From: Cycas panzhihuaensis
Lineage: Eukaryota > Cycadophyta
Direction of reading: 5' to 3'
DNA: 64,000 bases
Assembly: GCA_023213395.1 (NCBI GenBank)
Contig: CM041465.1
Coordinates: 234,181,741-234,245,740, forward strand
The translations under genes and the position numbers were made by a program. Below, one piece after another: positions 1 through 12,179 of this stretch (the first letter of the stretch is position 1; each line of letters begins with the position of its first letter). The notes under the pieces are model-generated. The model saw nothing but the letters and a program-made list of their open reading frames with translations. It made no database searches and was not told the origin of the DNA.

Positions 1-392
1 TTAAAAGTGATAGCATGCAGTGTTATGGTAAAATTTTAATGATGTATTATAATATTACATTGACTATTGCTTGTAAAAGTAGTACCGTAGAGTATTTCAC
101 AATATCATATACATGTTTACAGTACCATAAAGAACTCTATGGTATGATTATCAAAGCATTTAGTCATAGCTAGTAACATTCAAATTACATGATTGGTACT
201 TCCCTGTTAGACGTGGTAGACCATAGCAGGACCAGGTTAGGGCACAATGGTCTAGGGAAGCCTCCTAACATACTAAACTACTATTTTATTTGGATTTAGA
301 GAGGAAATAATAAAAATTAAACCATGGTAATCCATGGTTTCTAGGTGATGGTTTCTTATCCAAAACCACCACCCTTGCACCTTGATTCCTCT

Positions 393-399
393 TATAAAA
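393..399 (+). promoter_or_regulatory. TATA-like box of the solo LTR
   Basis: TATAAAA sits in CTCTTATAAAATCCC, followed by a CT-rich leader. The equivalent place in the Gypsy-B LTRs reads CATAAAAA (25033) and TATAAAAAA (46927). Promoter role is inferred from position in the LTR. Confidence 0.4.
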
Positions 400-1599
400 T
401 CCCTTATTTTTAAGGGGGTAGGGTTTTCTCTAGCTTCCTTGTTCTTCTATTAATTCCATTGTTACTTGAGCTTAGTTCATTCTTCCATGAGTTTAGTCTA
501 ATTTGCAGAAATTCTAAGTCTTGGTTGAGTGAGTCCATATGCTCAATCTTGGTTGGACATGGTGGAAATCTTGATTCTTAATCTCGATTCTCATCAACTT
601 GGCTTTGTTATCTTACTCTTAGGACCGAATACCTTAGATTATCACCATCTTTGGTCTTATCTTCTCAAAAATCTATGAAGTATACTTAATTGGAGCTTGG
701 AACCTCAAGTAATTGCCATTATTTTCATGGGACCATGACTTGGAAGGAGGATTCGACCATCATAGGAAGGTTTGGGAAGGATCACTTAGTAGCTACCAGC
801 TCTTATTTTCTCCTTAATCTTGGGTAATCCTATTCTTATTGCATGATGCTAGATTTTCCTTGTATGAACTTCCTCTATCTCACTCTTAGGCCATGTTGCC
901 ATGTATTGTATTCATTTCACTTTAGAAATAACTTGAAGGTGCCTTGCTGCTGTGCTTTTATCTCTCTTTATTAATTTATTGACCAAGTTATATGCATTTG
1001 GAGGGGTTTCCTTTGGCCACACCAAGGAAACCACCTAAATTAGGAAGGCTAGTACCATCTTGAGGCACCCCTCACCCCTCTTTCATATATTACACACTTT
1101 CATGCTCCTTCTTTCTTTGTAATGTATGTCTTTGCTTGTGTATAACATATGCATTTCTTTGGTAATGCATGGAAAGTAGTGTTACAAATCATATTGTATG
1201 TCTTGTTAGCTTGGGTTTTCTCCTAACATTGCATGTAGGGTATAAGATAAGCTCTTTCAAGGAATCTGAAATACTTAATAACAGATCATATCATCTAAGG
1301 TAAGCTCTCCCTTCTTATTTATTTTATCTTCTAGATTTGTTAACTTTTGTTATATTTAACATGTTATTATTTTGATTTGGGGTGGGTAAGTGGTGACCCT
1401 CACCTCATAACAACATGATAGAAAAGTGGTGATGAAGCTACATCAAGGAAAGGAATCCTCATCAACCATCTTTATCATGTGTATCTTTATCATCTTTTTA
1501 ATTTCTCTTTCTTGCTACATATATATGCTTTATTTTTTGATTGTATATATATTCTATTCCCTTTATTCCCCTTTAACTGAAAGAAAGTAAGAAAAAAAG

Positions 1600-1604
<5 letters not shown>

Positions 1605-1641
<37 letters not shown>
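1605..1641. repeat. (GA)n microsatellite
   Basis: An uninterrupted run of about 18 GA units inside the solo LTR. The Gypsy-B LTRs have a shorter, imperfect GA-rich tract at the matching place (26880-26915, 48826-48855), so the run seems to have expanded from an LTR-internal seed. Confidence 0.9.
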
Positions 1642-1643
<2 letters not shown>

Positions 1644-2274
1644 ACATGAACCCATTCCCCTTTCAAATCCCTCTTTATCTTCTTTCCCTCTTTGCTTTAC
1701 CTTGGAAAGATTATAAAAAAAAAATGGGAAAGATAGAAAGAAGTGTAAAAGAGAGAGAAAGGAGAGTGAGACTTGATGCTTCTTGCATATTACTTTTCTA
1801 TTGCTTGGTTGTTTTCCTCTTTTTTGCAATAAATATATGAACAACTAGTATTAAAGAAGAACCCCAAGTAGAATGCAAAACTATTTTGCAACCTAAAAGT
1901 AGATAAAGAATAGCCCAAACCTCTTCCACCCTCTTCACTTATCCTTCTTACGATACCACCTCCTTAAGAGGAGGTCTTTTGACCACTTACCATAAGAGGA
2001 AATAAGAAACTCTACTTATGCAACCTAGTAATCCAAGGAAGCTAAGCTACCCATATCCCATAGACCTCTTCTATTATAAGCTTAAGGCCTTATATACAAT
2101 GAAGAAATCACAAGCTATGTGAGTCCTAAATCCATGCCCAAATGATGTGTGAACACCCTCCATAGATAAACATGAGCTATTCTACACCCCTAGGCCTCAC
2201 ACCTAAGGCCTATTTCCCGTAGGTGTAGGATTGCCTCTTGTTACCCTGAATAGGCATGCTTTCAAATAGAATCG

Positions 2275-3150
2275 TAACTAAGATAACAACCAAATATTAA
2301 AAGATGTAAAACAGGTATTAATCACAATTGAGGCTATCATGGACGTAAGTAGTTAGATCCAAAAATCCTAAGTGACCCATCAAAATAAACCCAACCTATA
2401 GTCAGTATAGGTGGGGATAAAACCATCATGTAACTTGCCTCAAATAGTAAGGGGATGGTAATAACAACATCTATTATTATATACATATTTTAATTTTTTC
2501 ATCATTTTTTTAACAACTTTTCAATGCTTACAAGGAGACGACTACCACCATCATCCAATTATGAAACACCCCTTCTCAATGTTATAATGATTGCTTCTTT
2601 TTAATGAAACTAGGATGGAGTGAAAACAACCAAACTCCTCAAGATTAAATTATAGGGACAAAGAGGAAATATAGATCATGATATCTCTAATCATGAAGGG
2701 AGGGTGGAAAAATGAGTATTTATCTTGGGAGTATAGTAAAGAAAATCAAGGATAATGAATAAAAAAGAAAAGTAAGTGATATATGAGCAAAGAGAAAACC
2801 TATAGGATGATGAATAAAGATAAAACCAAATAGATAATTAGTATAATAACTAAAGCTGACTAAATAGATCTTATTTTGTAAGTAACTATCAAGGATAAAG
2901 CTAGGGGTCAAAGTTCTTCTTTAAGTTTAGGACTCAAAAGAGAAAATTTAAGTAAAATAATGGAAGATATTAGCACTACAAAAAGGATTCCAATAGCCAA
3001 TACATATACCATACAAAGGATAGTAGTTTTACATGATTGATAGAACATTATTTCATAAAAGATCAAAGAGGCTAAAAGGATCATACAAGTGATTAGAGTA
3101 TTGTCCATAGTTTTAGCTTATCAAGTATCTTAGTAATCCTTCTTTCACAG
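2275..3150 (-). mobile_element. Gypsy-D post-integrase 3' region (minus strand fragment)
   Basis: Read on the minus strand, this matches the region after the integrase of Gypsy-A (about 9740-10590) block by block: the CTCAAAAGAG block, TCATATATCAC, the CACCCTCCCTTCATG block, and the stretch around 2300-2460 that matches 10455-10590. The same block occurs on the minus strand of Gypsy-E at 61920-62060. It is the continuation of Gypsy-D beyond the Gypsy-A insertion. A decayed copy of the TAAACTATGG motif lies near 3107-3120. The exact junction with Gypsy-A is uncertain within about 40 bp. No coding capacity is claimed; the hydrophobic open frames on the minus strand look like AT-rich chance. Confidence 0.7.
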
Positions 3151-3229
3151 ATACTTCTTTCATATAAGAAGAACCACCTTCTACTCGATTATATTTATCT
3201 TTTCCTGGGTTAATCCTTACTAGGATCCC

Positions 3230-5140
3230 TACCCCACTACGCATGCCTAGTTATCCTGATGTGTTTCAGCCAGAGACTCATACTATATCATCTATATTGC
3301 ATCATGTTTAGATTGATCCTTTAGGTGACTCATACTTATGAAAGAAGTTGATAATCACAAATCAACCCATTCATAACCGCATCCATCTTCTCCTAGACAA
3401 CTAGTTCAGGTTCATTCTTCCCATCCCATACCTCTTACTCATAGAGGTGATACCACTACTATTGCTTATGGCATTCCTAGTACCATGCACATACCCACTT
3501 CTAGTCAAGTGGTTATGGTCTCACCTAGTTTATGATCAATTTACTCTTACTCCACTAGGATTGCCTCTTCACATCCTACTTCTTCTTCCATGCAGGTACC
3601 CCCTTATGCATCACATATCATTGGGTCTCATAGTGTTAGGCCCTGTCCACTATCACTTAGAGTATCTAACATAATTTCCTCATCATAGCATGTTTCTCAT
3701 ACTTATTTAGTACATCCACATGCTTTGACAGGATAATCATAACTTTTGAGGACTTCTAATCCTACTTCCTCTTCATATATTCCTAGGCCTGCCTTATAAC
3801 CTAATCCATTCTATACCTTTAACTCAAGTTTCCCATAAAACCTTATACCTCAAACCAATTATGTGGTTAACCTCGTAGCATGGTTTGTTCCTCCTTCTAC
3901 TTTTCCACCTCATGATGTTTTACAACAACTACAATCTCAACAACCTATTTATTCATCTATTCCTCATTTATCATCCTTACCTCAACATCCTACTATGTTG
4001 AGGCCAAGGAGGCCCTTTCTGGATTATATGAAGTCTCCCTTCCTATGCGAGGTCTTGTTGTCATCTATGCCACCATTCCTTCCTAAGTTACCTAAATTTT
4101 ATGGTGACTCTTCTCAAGACCCTGCCTCCCATATATAGCCATTTGTGCTCGCTTGCATAGATTTTATGCCATATGACTATATTATGATATGTCTATTTCC
4201 TAAATTGCTTCAAGGTGATACCTTGAAGTGGTTTTATTATTTTTCTTCAACTTCCATTCTATTGTTTTAATAACTAGTTGACTCCTTTATCAACTATTTT
4301 GATGTAGTGAGACCATTTGAGTCAGACATCAAATCCTTGTTAGTAATTAAATGAAATAATAATGAAACTTCAAAGGATTTTATTAGGAGATTTCAAGACC
4401 AAGTGCACACTTTCCATTCACATCTTGATCTTAGTTTGTTGTTTGATCTATTTACAAATGCATTAAGACCCCATGTGCATTTAGAAGTTTTGAAATATGA
4501 TTCTCAAATATATGTGGAAGTAGTTGATTATTGTTTGGATTTATAGATATTCAAAATATAAGTAGGTATCAAGAAGGTTGGGAAACCTATGCCTTCTAAA
4601 GAACCACTTAATCCTACAAAGGCTATCCATCCTGAGCTTATGTACAATCATCTTACTTCTTTAATTAGATCACTTGAGCATGTGATCAATACTAAATTAT
4701 GTATTGATGGTCCATCTCCAGCTCAATCCTTACAAGAGACCAAAGTAATTTACTTGAATGAGGGTAGGAAGAAACAAGCTCCTCCCCCACCTCCTCCTTC
4801 ATCTAGAAAGACGAAACAATGCTCCTATCATTCAACTAATGCACATGATAGAAGTGAGTACCAAACTATTCAAAATGCAGTCCATAACACAAACACTTAA
4901 GTAAATTATTCCTCTAATTCACCACAAGACCAAATGATCCATAAGGATCTGTTGCCTCAACATGGTAAGAAAACTAGTAAAGAAGATAAAGGCAAGGGGA
5001 AGTAGATATAAGATGATAAAGATGAACTTTCAAGCTTTAATTCATCAAAGAAGACTATCTCTCCTGTAAATGTTTCAACAAAAAGGAATACTAATCAATC
5101 TTGCCCACCTCCCAAAGGTGGGGATACCAAGAGAACCATA
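3230..5140 (+). pseudogene. Gypsy-A gag relic
   Basis: The N-terminal part starts near ATGCCTAGTTATCC at 3245, which matches a minus-strand segment of Gypsy-D near 56795. The capsid-like core lies at about 4010-4540 in one frame with only stop changes: residues reading PPFLPKLPKFYGDSSQDP, then a GDTLKWFYYF segment and DFIRRFQDQVH. These are hallmarks of the retrotransposon gag domain (UBN2/Retrotrans_gag families). A proline run (near 4783) and basic, Lys-rich tail (near 4990) follow. I see no CCHC zinc knuckle. Many TAG/TAA codons replace Gln. Gypsy-D and Gypsy-B carry homologous cores at 55880 (minus) and 28950 (plus). Confidence 0.8.
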
Positions 5141-5419
5141 AACATGATGGAGACATCAAAGAGTGTAGGTCCATCCAAATCACCCAATGATTTGATGGTG
5201 AAGAATCTTGACTCTTTACCTCTAATATCCCTTCATCCCATCAGGTTTAGGTCAATTCCCATCAGGTTTAGGTCCATTCTATTTCAGTGGGCATATCAAG
5301 TATTGATTTGCTCAAGTATTACCCCAAGCAATGTTAACTTTTATTTGATGTATTAGGAGTCCCTGTGGTAGCTTCTTCACTTACTTCTACCCTTTCTTTT
5401 GATCTCGCTACCTTGCCTA

Positions 5420-5814
5420 ATCATTCTGCCCATGCACTAAATGACATTCCCCTATTCTACATTGAGATCATTAAGGATGATATTAGTATCAAGTGAGTTA
5501 TCATTGATGATAGATAATTCATTAATGTAATCCCTCTTCATCTCATTGAGGACTCGGAGAACTCTATCTTTGATCCATACGAATGGATCTACCAAGTGTA
5601 TGATAAGAATCAAAAGGTGCCCTTAGTTCAAGTTACTCTTCCCCTCACATTAGAGGATAAAATAGTGCTTACCAACCTTATTATCATTGACTTGGATCTA
5701 GAATATAACATCTTTTTGGGTAGACCATGGATCACCCAAATTCAAGAAGTTTGTTCATCCCTCTTTAGTGAACTCAGGTTTATCCATGAGGGGGAGCTCA
5801 AAATCATTAAATAG
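5420..5814 (+). pseudogene. Gypsy-A aspartic protease relic
   Basis: A retroviral-type aspartic protease domain that would process the polyprotein. The active-site region at 5497-5535 reads VIIDDR then a stop, then FINVIP, where Gypsy-B has VDNGSSINAMP, so the catalytic Asp remains but Asn-Gly is lost. The second hallmark, YNIFLGRPWITQ, is at 5704-5739, followed by a LRFIHEGELKII tail typical of Tat proteases. The last 73 codons are open. A homologous minus-strand copy in Gypsy-D lies at 54590-54190. Confidence 0.8.
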
Positions 5815-7009
5815 AAGCCAAAACCTATTAAGCAATCAGTCCCTCTCATTGAGACCTTTCTAGAACCTAGTGATTCCTCCAACTCTATGGAGTATTTTTT
5901 TTAATCACTTAGTTTAGGTTAGTACTTTGCTATTGAAGCCCATTCAACTCACCCAGAAGTGAAAGATGTGGATCTAGTTAAAGTTATTCCTTAATTATTA
6001 GGTTTCTTATCTACTTCTATTTCCTCAGACTTGACTAATTACCTTTCAGTTTCTTCTTCCTCTCTTTTTAATGAAGAAGTGGTTTCTCACTTCATTATAT
6101 CTTATCAAGGTCCACCCTCAAGTGACCTTGTTGATACATATCCTATTCACACTCAATTTTCACAGGTTTTGTACTTGTCCCCAGGGGCAAATCCAGTGGT
6201 TTATTCATTCACCACTCATTTAACAACTACTTCCAAAAGTATCAGTACACATGATTCATATGTTGATGCTTCCCCATCTTTCTTTCACCCCCTTTTTTTT
6301 AAGATATAGGTAAATACGTATGATAAGAAAATTTTATTACATAGGCACCCAGACTTAGAGTAAGATGGTAAAGATACTAATTCCCTTTATACAGGTCAAG
6401 ATAACTTTAAAATACCCACTATAGTACAGGAGGTTAATTCCATTTCTAGTGTTTCTTTACCTTTCCATTCTCATATGGATCATCCTATATATTTGCTTGT
6501 ATTATTATCTAGGTCCCACCTTGATGATGACATAGATAATTAAGAGTTTAAACAAGATTTTTCTTCAATTTGGGAGTTTGTCGATAGGCTAATCCCCTTT
6601 TCTCAAGTTTCATTGATCACATAGTTTATGCCCACTCTAAACTCTTTGGTTGGCCCTCTTCCATATTCTATTTCTTAATCTAAGAACCTTTCCCTCATCA
6701 ACCTCTTTCACCTTGATAATTTTGAGAATGATGAAGTGATTGTTGATCATTTAGCAGGTTCATCTCCTAGTTTTCCTTACAAACATTATCAGATAAAGTT
6801 TTCTAAAGTTTTGGTTGATTATTCTCAAACCCAGGAGCCTATTTCTTTAATTGAGCTTGCCCCTCTCTATTTTGAGGAAGGGAATGTAATGCTTATGGAA
6901 TAAACCATTGACATAGACTTAGAAATAGAGGATACCCATAGAATTATCAAGTTGGGATCTAGTTGTACTCTACAAGAGATTACCTAGTTTAAGGATCTCT
7001 TCCATGAGT
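5815..7009 (+). other. Gypsy-A protease-RT linker
   Basis: About 1.2 kb between protease and RT that stays mostly in coding-like frames, with Ser/Thr/Pro-rich composition and no recognisable domain. Matching linkers exist in Gypsy-D (54190-53882 and 21472-20341, minus) and Gypsy-B (30801-31730), so it was coding in the ancestor. Confidence 0.55.
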
Positions 7010-7830
7010 TCTACTCATTTTTTGCATGGGACTACAAGGACATGCAAGGCCTTGACTCCTAAATTGTTAAACATAACATTATTTTAATTCTTGGCGTAAA
7101 ACCTAAATGGAAAAAGCAACATCCTATCCATCCATGCCTCTCTCTTTCCATCAAGAAAGAGGTAGAAAAGTTGTTAGCAACTGGATTTATAGAGAGTGTT
7201 GACTATTCTCAATGGATCTCTAACATAGTTCTTGTAGTAAAGAAGAATGGTATGATTCAAATTTGCATTGACTTTCATGACATTAATGATGTACGTCCTA
7301 AAGACAATTTTCTTCTTCCATTTCTTGATCAGATTCAAGATTAGATAACTAGTTTTGAGGTAATATCTCTTATGGATAGATTTTTAGGATACAATTAGAT
7401 TTCTATTATACCTCATGACTGCCATAAGACTGCTTTCACTACTCCTTGGGGCACCTTCGTTTACAAAGTCATGCCATTTGGATTGAAGAATACTAGTGCA
7501 ACGTATAAAAAGGCTATGTTCTATATTTTCCATGATTGGATTGGCAATATTATTGCCATTTAATTAGATGATATGCTTTCCCTTTCACATAAGAGATATG
7601 ATCATTTATGTGAACTAAGAATCATTTTTGAAAGATGTAAAAAATATTACTTATGCTTAAACCCTTCCATATGTGTTTTTTCAATTATGCTAGGGAAGGG
7701 GTTGGGAAACATTATTTCTCAAGATAGGATTAAGATTGATCCAAAAAGATTAAGGCTATCATTCAAATGCCTCCTCCTAAGACTAAAAAACATATCAAAT
7801 ATTTTCTAGGTAGGCTTGGTTTTCTAAGAT
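7010..7830 (+). pseudogene. Gypsy-A reverse transcriptase relic
   Basis: RNA-directed DNA polymerase domain. Visible blocks in order: FFAWDYKDM, EVEKLLATGFIESVDYSQW, IVLVVKKNGMIQICIDFHDI, RPKDNFLLPFLDQI, TAFTTPWGTFVYKVMPFGLK (from 7432) and the catalytic LDDM at 7564-7575, whose preceding Tyr codon is now TAA. The KNxATY block and the FLGRLGFLR connection (near 7800) are those of Tat-type gypsy RTs. Only a few stops interrupt roughly 270 codons, with a frame change near 7750. Confidence 0.88.
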
Positions 7831-8330
7831 GTTTCATCAATGACTTCACCTTAGATACTAAGCCTATTACTAATATTTTGAAGAAAGATATTAAATTACA
7901 ATGGACTCCTTAAGTTCAAGAGTCCTTTAATAAGCTAAAGCAAGCCTTGGTTTCTACCCCAATTCTTGCTCTACTAGGGTTTAATAAGTCATTCATTCCA
8001 TATGCTTTAGCTACCAAGGAGTCAGTAGCAGGTATGCTAGCATAAGAAGATGATTTTAGTAAAGAGAGGGCTATATACTTCATTAGTAGGACCCTCATGG
8101 CAGTTAAGATTCATTATCCTTTTCCTAAGAAAGAATGTCTTGCCTTAATTTTTGCTACTAAGAGCTTCACTAATACCTCCTTGAGAATATGGTCCACCTT
8201 ATTATCCATCGAATCTTATAAGGTATCTACTTACCAAGTCTAACCTTACAAGTTGATTAGGTAAGTGGTCTTTATTATTTCAAGAATTTGATTTATAGGT
8301 GATCAATAGAAATTCCAAGAAAGACATGAT
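7831..8330 (+). pseudogene. Gypsy-A RNase H (gypsy type) relic
   Basis: Continues directly from the RT connection. It shows SFNKLKQALVSTPIL, FIPYALATKESVAGMLA, a stop and EDDF, then AIYFISRTL and KKECLALIFATK, in the order of the RNase H domain that follows gypsy RTs. The first catalytic Asp (usually in a YTDAS-like block) is not recognisable. The homologous region in Gypsy-B is 32616-33070. Confidence 0.7.
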
Positions 8331-8369
8331 CATCCCAAAGATCATGACTAATGCTCCTCTTCCAAATCT

Positions 8370-9689
8370 TGATAGCCAACCCATTGATGATTCCCTCCTA
8401 GATGAACATATCTTCCATATCTAGGGCATCCCTTCTAATGATCCATGGTATGGGGAGATTAGACTATATCTTTATGATCAATCTTTTCCTTCTCTTACTA
8501 CTTCAAAGAAGAGAAGATAAATTTGTGTTGCTGCTAGGTGATACATTTTGCTGGATGATAGCTTATATAAGCATTCTTTTGATGGAGTTCTTTTAAGGTG
8601 CCTTTCACCTGATGAATCCTTAGTTGCCTTAACAGAATCCTATGAAGAGATATATAGTGGCACTTTGGTGGTTAATCAATGGCCCAACGCATTCTTCATA
8701 TGGGCTATTATTGGCCCACTTTATTTAAGGATGCCCACTCTTACATCCAAAAATGCTAGAAATGCCAGTTCCATGCAACTTTAATATATCAACCTGTGCA
8801 AGAAATGAAGTCAATAGTTTCACTTTGGACCTTTTCATAATGGGGTATTGACCTCATTGGACATATCATTCCAACATCTTTAAACAAGCATAAGTTCATT
8901 CTAACTGTGATTGAATACTTTACAAACTAGAGTGAAGCTATCCCATTGATCTATGCTACTGGAAAGATCATTGCTACTTTTATATTTTAGTATATTATTT
9001 GTAGATTTGGGATACCATATGTTATTATTACTGACAATGAAACCTCATTTTGTAATCCCTATATCAGTGAGTTATGTAATAAGTTTCATATTACCCATAG
9101 AGTATCTGCCCTGTATCATCCTTAGGCGAATGGCCAAGTGGAAGCCTTTGACAAGATCTTAGCCAAGATTCTAGATAAGATTGTTGCTACTTCTTATAGG
9201 GATTGGCACTCCCAATTATTTCTAGCATTATGAGCTTATAGGACTTCTATTAGAAATGCTATGAGTATGACATTGTTTTTACTAGTTTATGGTGTTGAAG
9301 TTGTCCTATCATTATAAGTGGAAAATCCTTCTCTACGTGTTTCATTAAAGGAATTTACTGATGAGTAATTTCAAAGGGAAGCTCACCTTTTAGAACTAGA
9401 AAAGTTAGATGAGACCTGCTTACAAACTTTATAGAATAATATTACATCCAAGGCTAGAGTCCAAGCTATACATGATAGGCAGCTTAGGCCTAGAAAGTTT
9501 AAAGTGGGTGACAAGGTTTTAAAATTAGAATATTTGCATGACAGGCAACAAAAGTTTTCTCCTAAATGGACAAGATCTTTCTTGATAATTGAGGACTTAA
9601 CTAACAAAGCCTATTGGATTTTGACATTGGAAGGATTGAAGTTTAAGAGGCCTATTAATTCTCAACATTTGAGAAGATTTTATACCTAG
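8370..9689 (+). pseudogene. Gypsy-A integrase relic
   Basis: Integrase that would insert the cDNA. N-terminal zinc-binding region near 8580-8790 is damaged by frame changes. The catalytic core keeps all three acidic residues: Asp in GIDLIG (8850-8852), Asp in IITDNETSF (9033-9035) and Glu in ANGQVEAFDK (9141-9143), with 35 residues between the second Asp and the Glu, as in retroviral integrases. The C-terminal module KVGDKVLKLEYLHDR and SPKWTRSFLI ends at a TAG at 9687-9689. Stops replace Gln or Trp codons in the core. Confidence 0.87.
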
Positions 9690-10750
9690 TAGCATGCGTA
9701 TAACCTCCTTCGTAATGAGAATAAACTACGGCTCTAAAACTTATTCCTTTGCCTAATGAGATAAAATTATGGGAAATTCCTTCTTTATTTATGATATCTT
9801 CTTGCTTTCATTAAGCATTGTAGTGTTTTTATAATAGATCCAACCCATAATCATGTAAGTCATTCACTCTTTTTAGCACCTATACTGATTGTGAGTTTAC
9901 CATCATTTGGATCTCATTCTGCTTTGGGTTCTATACTCAAAAGAGAACTTAGGTCCCCATCTTTATTATACTTTCATCTTGGAAAGAGAAATGCCTTCAT
10001 CAGCTTCAAGTATCTACTCATTAATTCATAGCATACTTTCATTTGCTAATCGATTACCTTGGGATTTCCTTCTTGGTCATATATCACCAATTGTTGATTG
10101 TTTTATTATCCTCAGTTCTTCCTGTTATTCCTTCAAAATAGGTGTTCATTTTTCTACCTTCCCTTCATGCTTGGAGACACCGTGATTTTGATTTTCTCTT
10201 TTTTCCATGATTTATTCCTTAAGGAGATTGACCCCTTTCCCTTTCAAAGATTCTATTAAAAAGGAAAAATCCTTGCAATGTTGAGTAGAAGAGTTTTATG
10301 GGTGGATGATTATGATCTTATTCTTATAAAAGGTGGAAGTAAAGAAAAGAAAAAGTGAAGTTAAAGAAAAAAAGGTAAAGTGAAGAAAGAAAGTGAAGCA
10401 AAAAATAAATAAATAAAAGAAAGTGAAAGTAAGTTTTTTGTTTTCATCCTTTTGTAATCTAGGGCAAGTCATATGATAACTTCATCCCCACCTATCTATC
10501 TATAGGTTGGGTTCATTTGGATGAGTCATTCAAGATTTTTAGATCTAGCTACTTGGGTCCACTATGGCCTCAGTTATGATCAAACCCTGCTTGACACTTT
10601 GATGTTTTGATCATAATCATCTTACTTGGGTTCCTTCTTCTTTCTTTATCATAGTTACAGATCTATCTCTACCACCATCTCCTTACTGATTGATTCTTAT
10701 ACCTTCCCTTATTGATTATATAGTCTCCAAGTTTTGATCCTTTGGTTCCC
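9690..10750 (+). other. Gypsy-A spacer between integrase and second RNase H
   Basis: About 1 kb with no recognised domain. A single TAATGAGAATAAACTACGG motif lies at 9713-9731, just after the integrase stop. A purine-rich AAAG-type tract covers about 10330-10435. The block 10455-10590 recurs on the minus strand at 2300-2460 (Gypsy-D) and 61920-62060 (Gypsy-E), so the spacer is an old part of the element. Confidence 0.6.
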
Positions 10751-10754
10751 ATAG

Positions 10755-11180
10755 CATTGAGTATCTTCATCAATGGGGGTAGTAGAGGAAACCCAAGATC
10801 GTCTACTTTTACTTGGGTGATTTATGACTAATTAGGAAGTCCCCACCTTTTCACAAATTTCTTCATACCTAAGGAACCAATAATAAAGCTGAGTACCTTA
10901 CAATTATAGGAGTCTTGATAGATGTTTCTCACTTTTTCCTTGAACCTATTACTTTATATGTTGATTCTCAAGTTATGGTCTATTAATTAGTTGGAATATA
11001 TCAAGTCCACTCCTCATGACTCCTTCTTTTGCATCATTAGGCCTCATCATTGTTGTCCCTATTTTCTTCGGTTACTATCGAGTATATACCTTATTATTTT
11101 AACCTCGAAGCTAATACTCTTATTTCCTCAATCCTTGATGATTATTTTCATTGACTTGCCTCTTTTAGCTAGGGGAATTT
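10755..11180 (+). pseudogene. Second, archaeal-type RNase H (aRNH) relic of Gypsy-A
   Basis: A second RNase H domain located after the integrase. The first block reads LSIFINGGSRGNP, matching the DGSxRGNPG signature with Asn in place of the first catalytic Asp. After one frame change near 10840-10870 it continues TNNKAEYLTIIGVLIDV and LYVDSQVMVY, giving the catalytic Glu (AEY) and third Asp (VDSQ). Gypsy-E carries the same domain on the minus strand at 61746-61310. Archaeal-type RNase H acquired by Tat-lineage elements is known from the literature. I did not see one in Gypsy-B. The end is approximate. Confidence 0.78.
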
Positions 11181-11188
11181 TACTCTAG

Positions 11189-11255
11189 AATGAGTATAAA
11201 CTACCACTCCAAAATGAGTATAAACTACCACTCTATGATGAGTATAAACTATTAG
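11189..11255 (+). repeat. Triplet of the TGAGTATAAACTA motif after the aRNH
   Basis: Three tandem units of about 24 bp, each containing ATGAGTATAAACTA, start right behind the aRNH relic. The same motif follows the integrase at 9713 and forms a larger array at 14729-15175. Confidence 0.85.
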
Positions 11256-12179
11256 TTTAATAAGACTATAGGTTAGGGTAGTTGAGATATTGTAGCGATA
11301 GGTATGACACCAAAGTGAGATATATGAAAGGGCTAGACCCACATGGGAGTCTTGGGCCATGGAGGATCTTGGTAGGGGGTAAGTTCCTAAAAGCTTCTTG
11401 CCCTTGAAAAGAGCCAACAAGGAATCCAATATACTTGATTAGCTGGTTGTTTATTAAGTGATATTAGTCTTATTTAGTAAACAACCCACTTTCTTTATGG
11501 TATATTATATAAATGTAGGACTATCCTATGTTCATATAGTCTATCAGGAGTATGATATGAGTTATATGAGTTTTCTTTTTGGGAGGTTCATATTACTCCA
11601 TCTTCTACTTTTATAAACCTATGATCGTTTCGGTTCCAAATAGTTTTAAGTTTATAAAAATAGAACAAGTAAACCTTTTACTTACCTCATCTCAATCTTT
11701 TATTTATCTTCTAATTTTTGTTCTTTCCATAGTCTCGTCTTTCCCAAACCATCCTACCCTAGAAGAAGTATAAACTATAATGTATATAGTATAACAAAAA
11801 ATTCAAAAAAGTATATAATCATAAAAGAACAAAAAAAGTGAAAATGATAAAAGCCATTACATGTTTCTTTGGATAAGTCACATTAATGAGTGTATCCTAT
11901 GCTCAAATATAAATGGGAATAAGGGGGATAAAAGGTTTAGAGATAACTAATCATACACAAGTTTTAAGAAAGAAGATCAGCATATACATCATATCAAAAC
12001 ATAGTACATATGTCACCTACATATCAAAACATAGTACATCTGTCACCTAGGTGACTCATGATACATGAGTCATAACACATGATATATACATCTATGATAC
12101 AAACTAGAAGCTCACAAAAATACCTTGCATTATCCTCCTATCTCCTAGGTAGCATATCATACACTCATCACCCTTATGA
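11256..12179. other. Gypsy-A 3' non-coding stretch
   Basis: No gene-like signal. AT-rich, with a further AGTATAAACTAT motif near 11767 and a tandem duplication at 11990-12049. The TTAGGGTAG block near 11272 recurs in Gypsy-B near 34512, so it belongs to the element. Confidence 0.5.
11990..12049. repeat. 30-bp tandem duplication
   Basis: Two adjacent 30-bp units starting CATATCAAAACATAGTACAT differ at one base only, which suggests a recent slippage event in old sequence. Confidence 0.92.

Larger units (their letters stand above)
1..2274 (+). mobile_element. Solo LTR of a Tat-like Ty3/gypsy element (5' end outside window)
   Basis: This stretch has the layout of the Gypsy-B LTR: a TATA-like box, CT-rich leader, a GGGTGGGTAAG..CCTCACCT block, GA-rich tract and the same terminus (GGCATGCTTTCA here, GGCATGCTTCCA in B). 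No primer-binding site follows the terminal CA. The sequence passes straight into the minus-strand 3' region of Gypsy-D, so this is read as a solo LTR. AATAG at 2275-2279 is the candidate target duplication; its partner would lie before the window. It could instead be the 3' LTR of a full element extending leftwards. Assignment to the B-like family is from the shared end and block order, not from a computed alignment. Confidence 0.65.

Noticed and set aside
1563-1844. Open frames on both strands across the GA repeat
   Set aside because: They are created by the (GA)n/(CT)n tract and low-complexity LTR sequence; no domain, and the matching Gypsy-B LTR is non-coding.
2300-2460. Possible 5' LTR fragment of Gypsy-A
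   Set aside because: The block is in the opposite orientation to Gypsy-A and corresponds to a spacer upstream of the second RNase H, not to LTR sequence; it belongs to Gypsy-D.
2720-3108. Two hydrophobic minus-strand open frames that look like membrane proteins
   Set aside because: They lie in the non-coding post-integrase region shared with Gypsy-A and E, where the frame is not kept. AT-rich chance gives Phe/Leu/Ile-rich translations.
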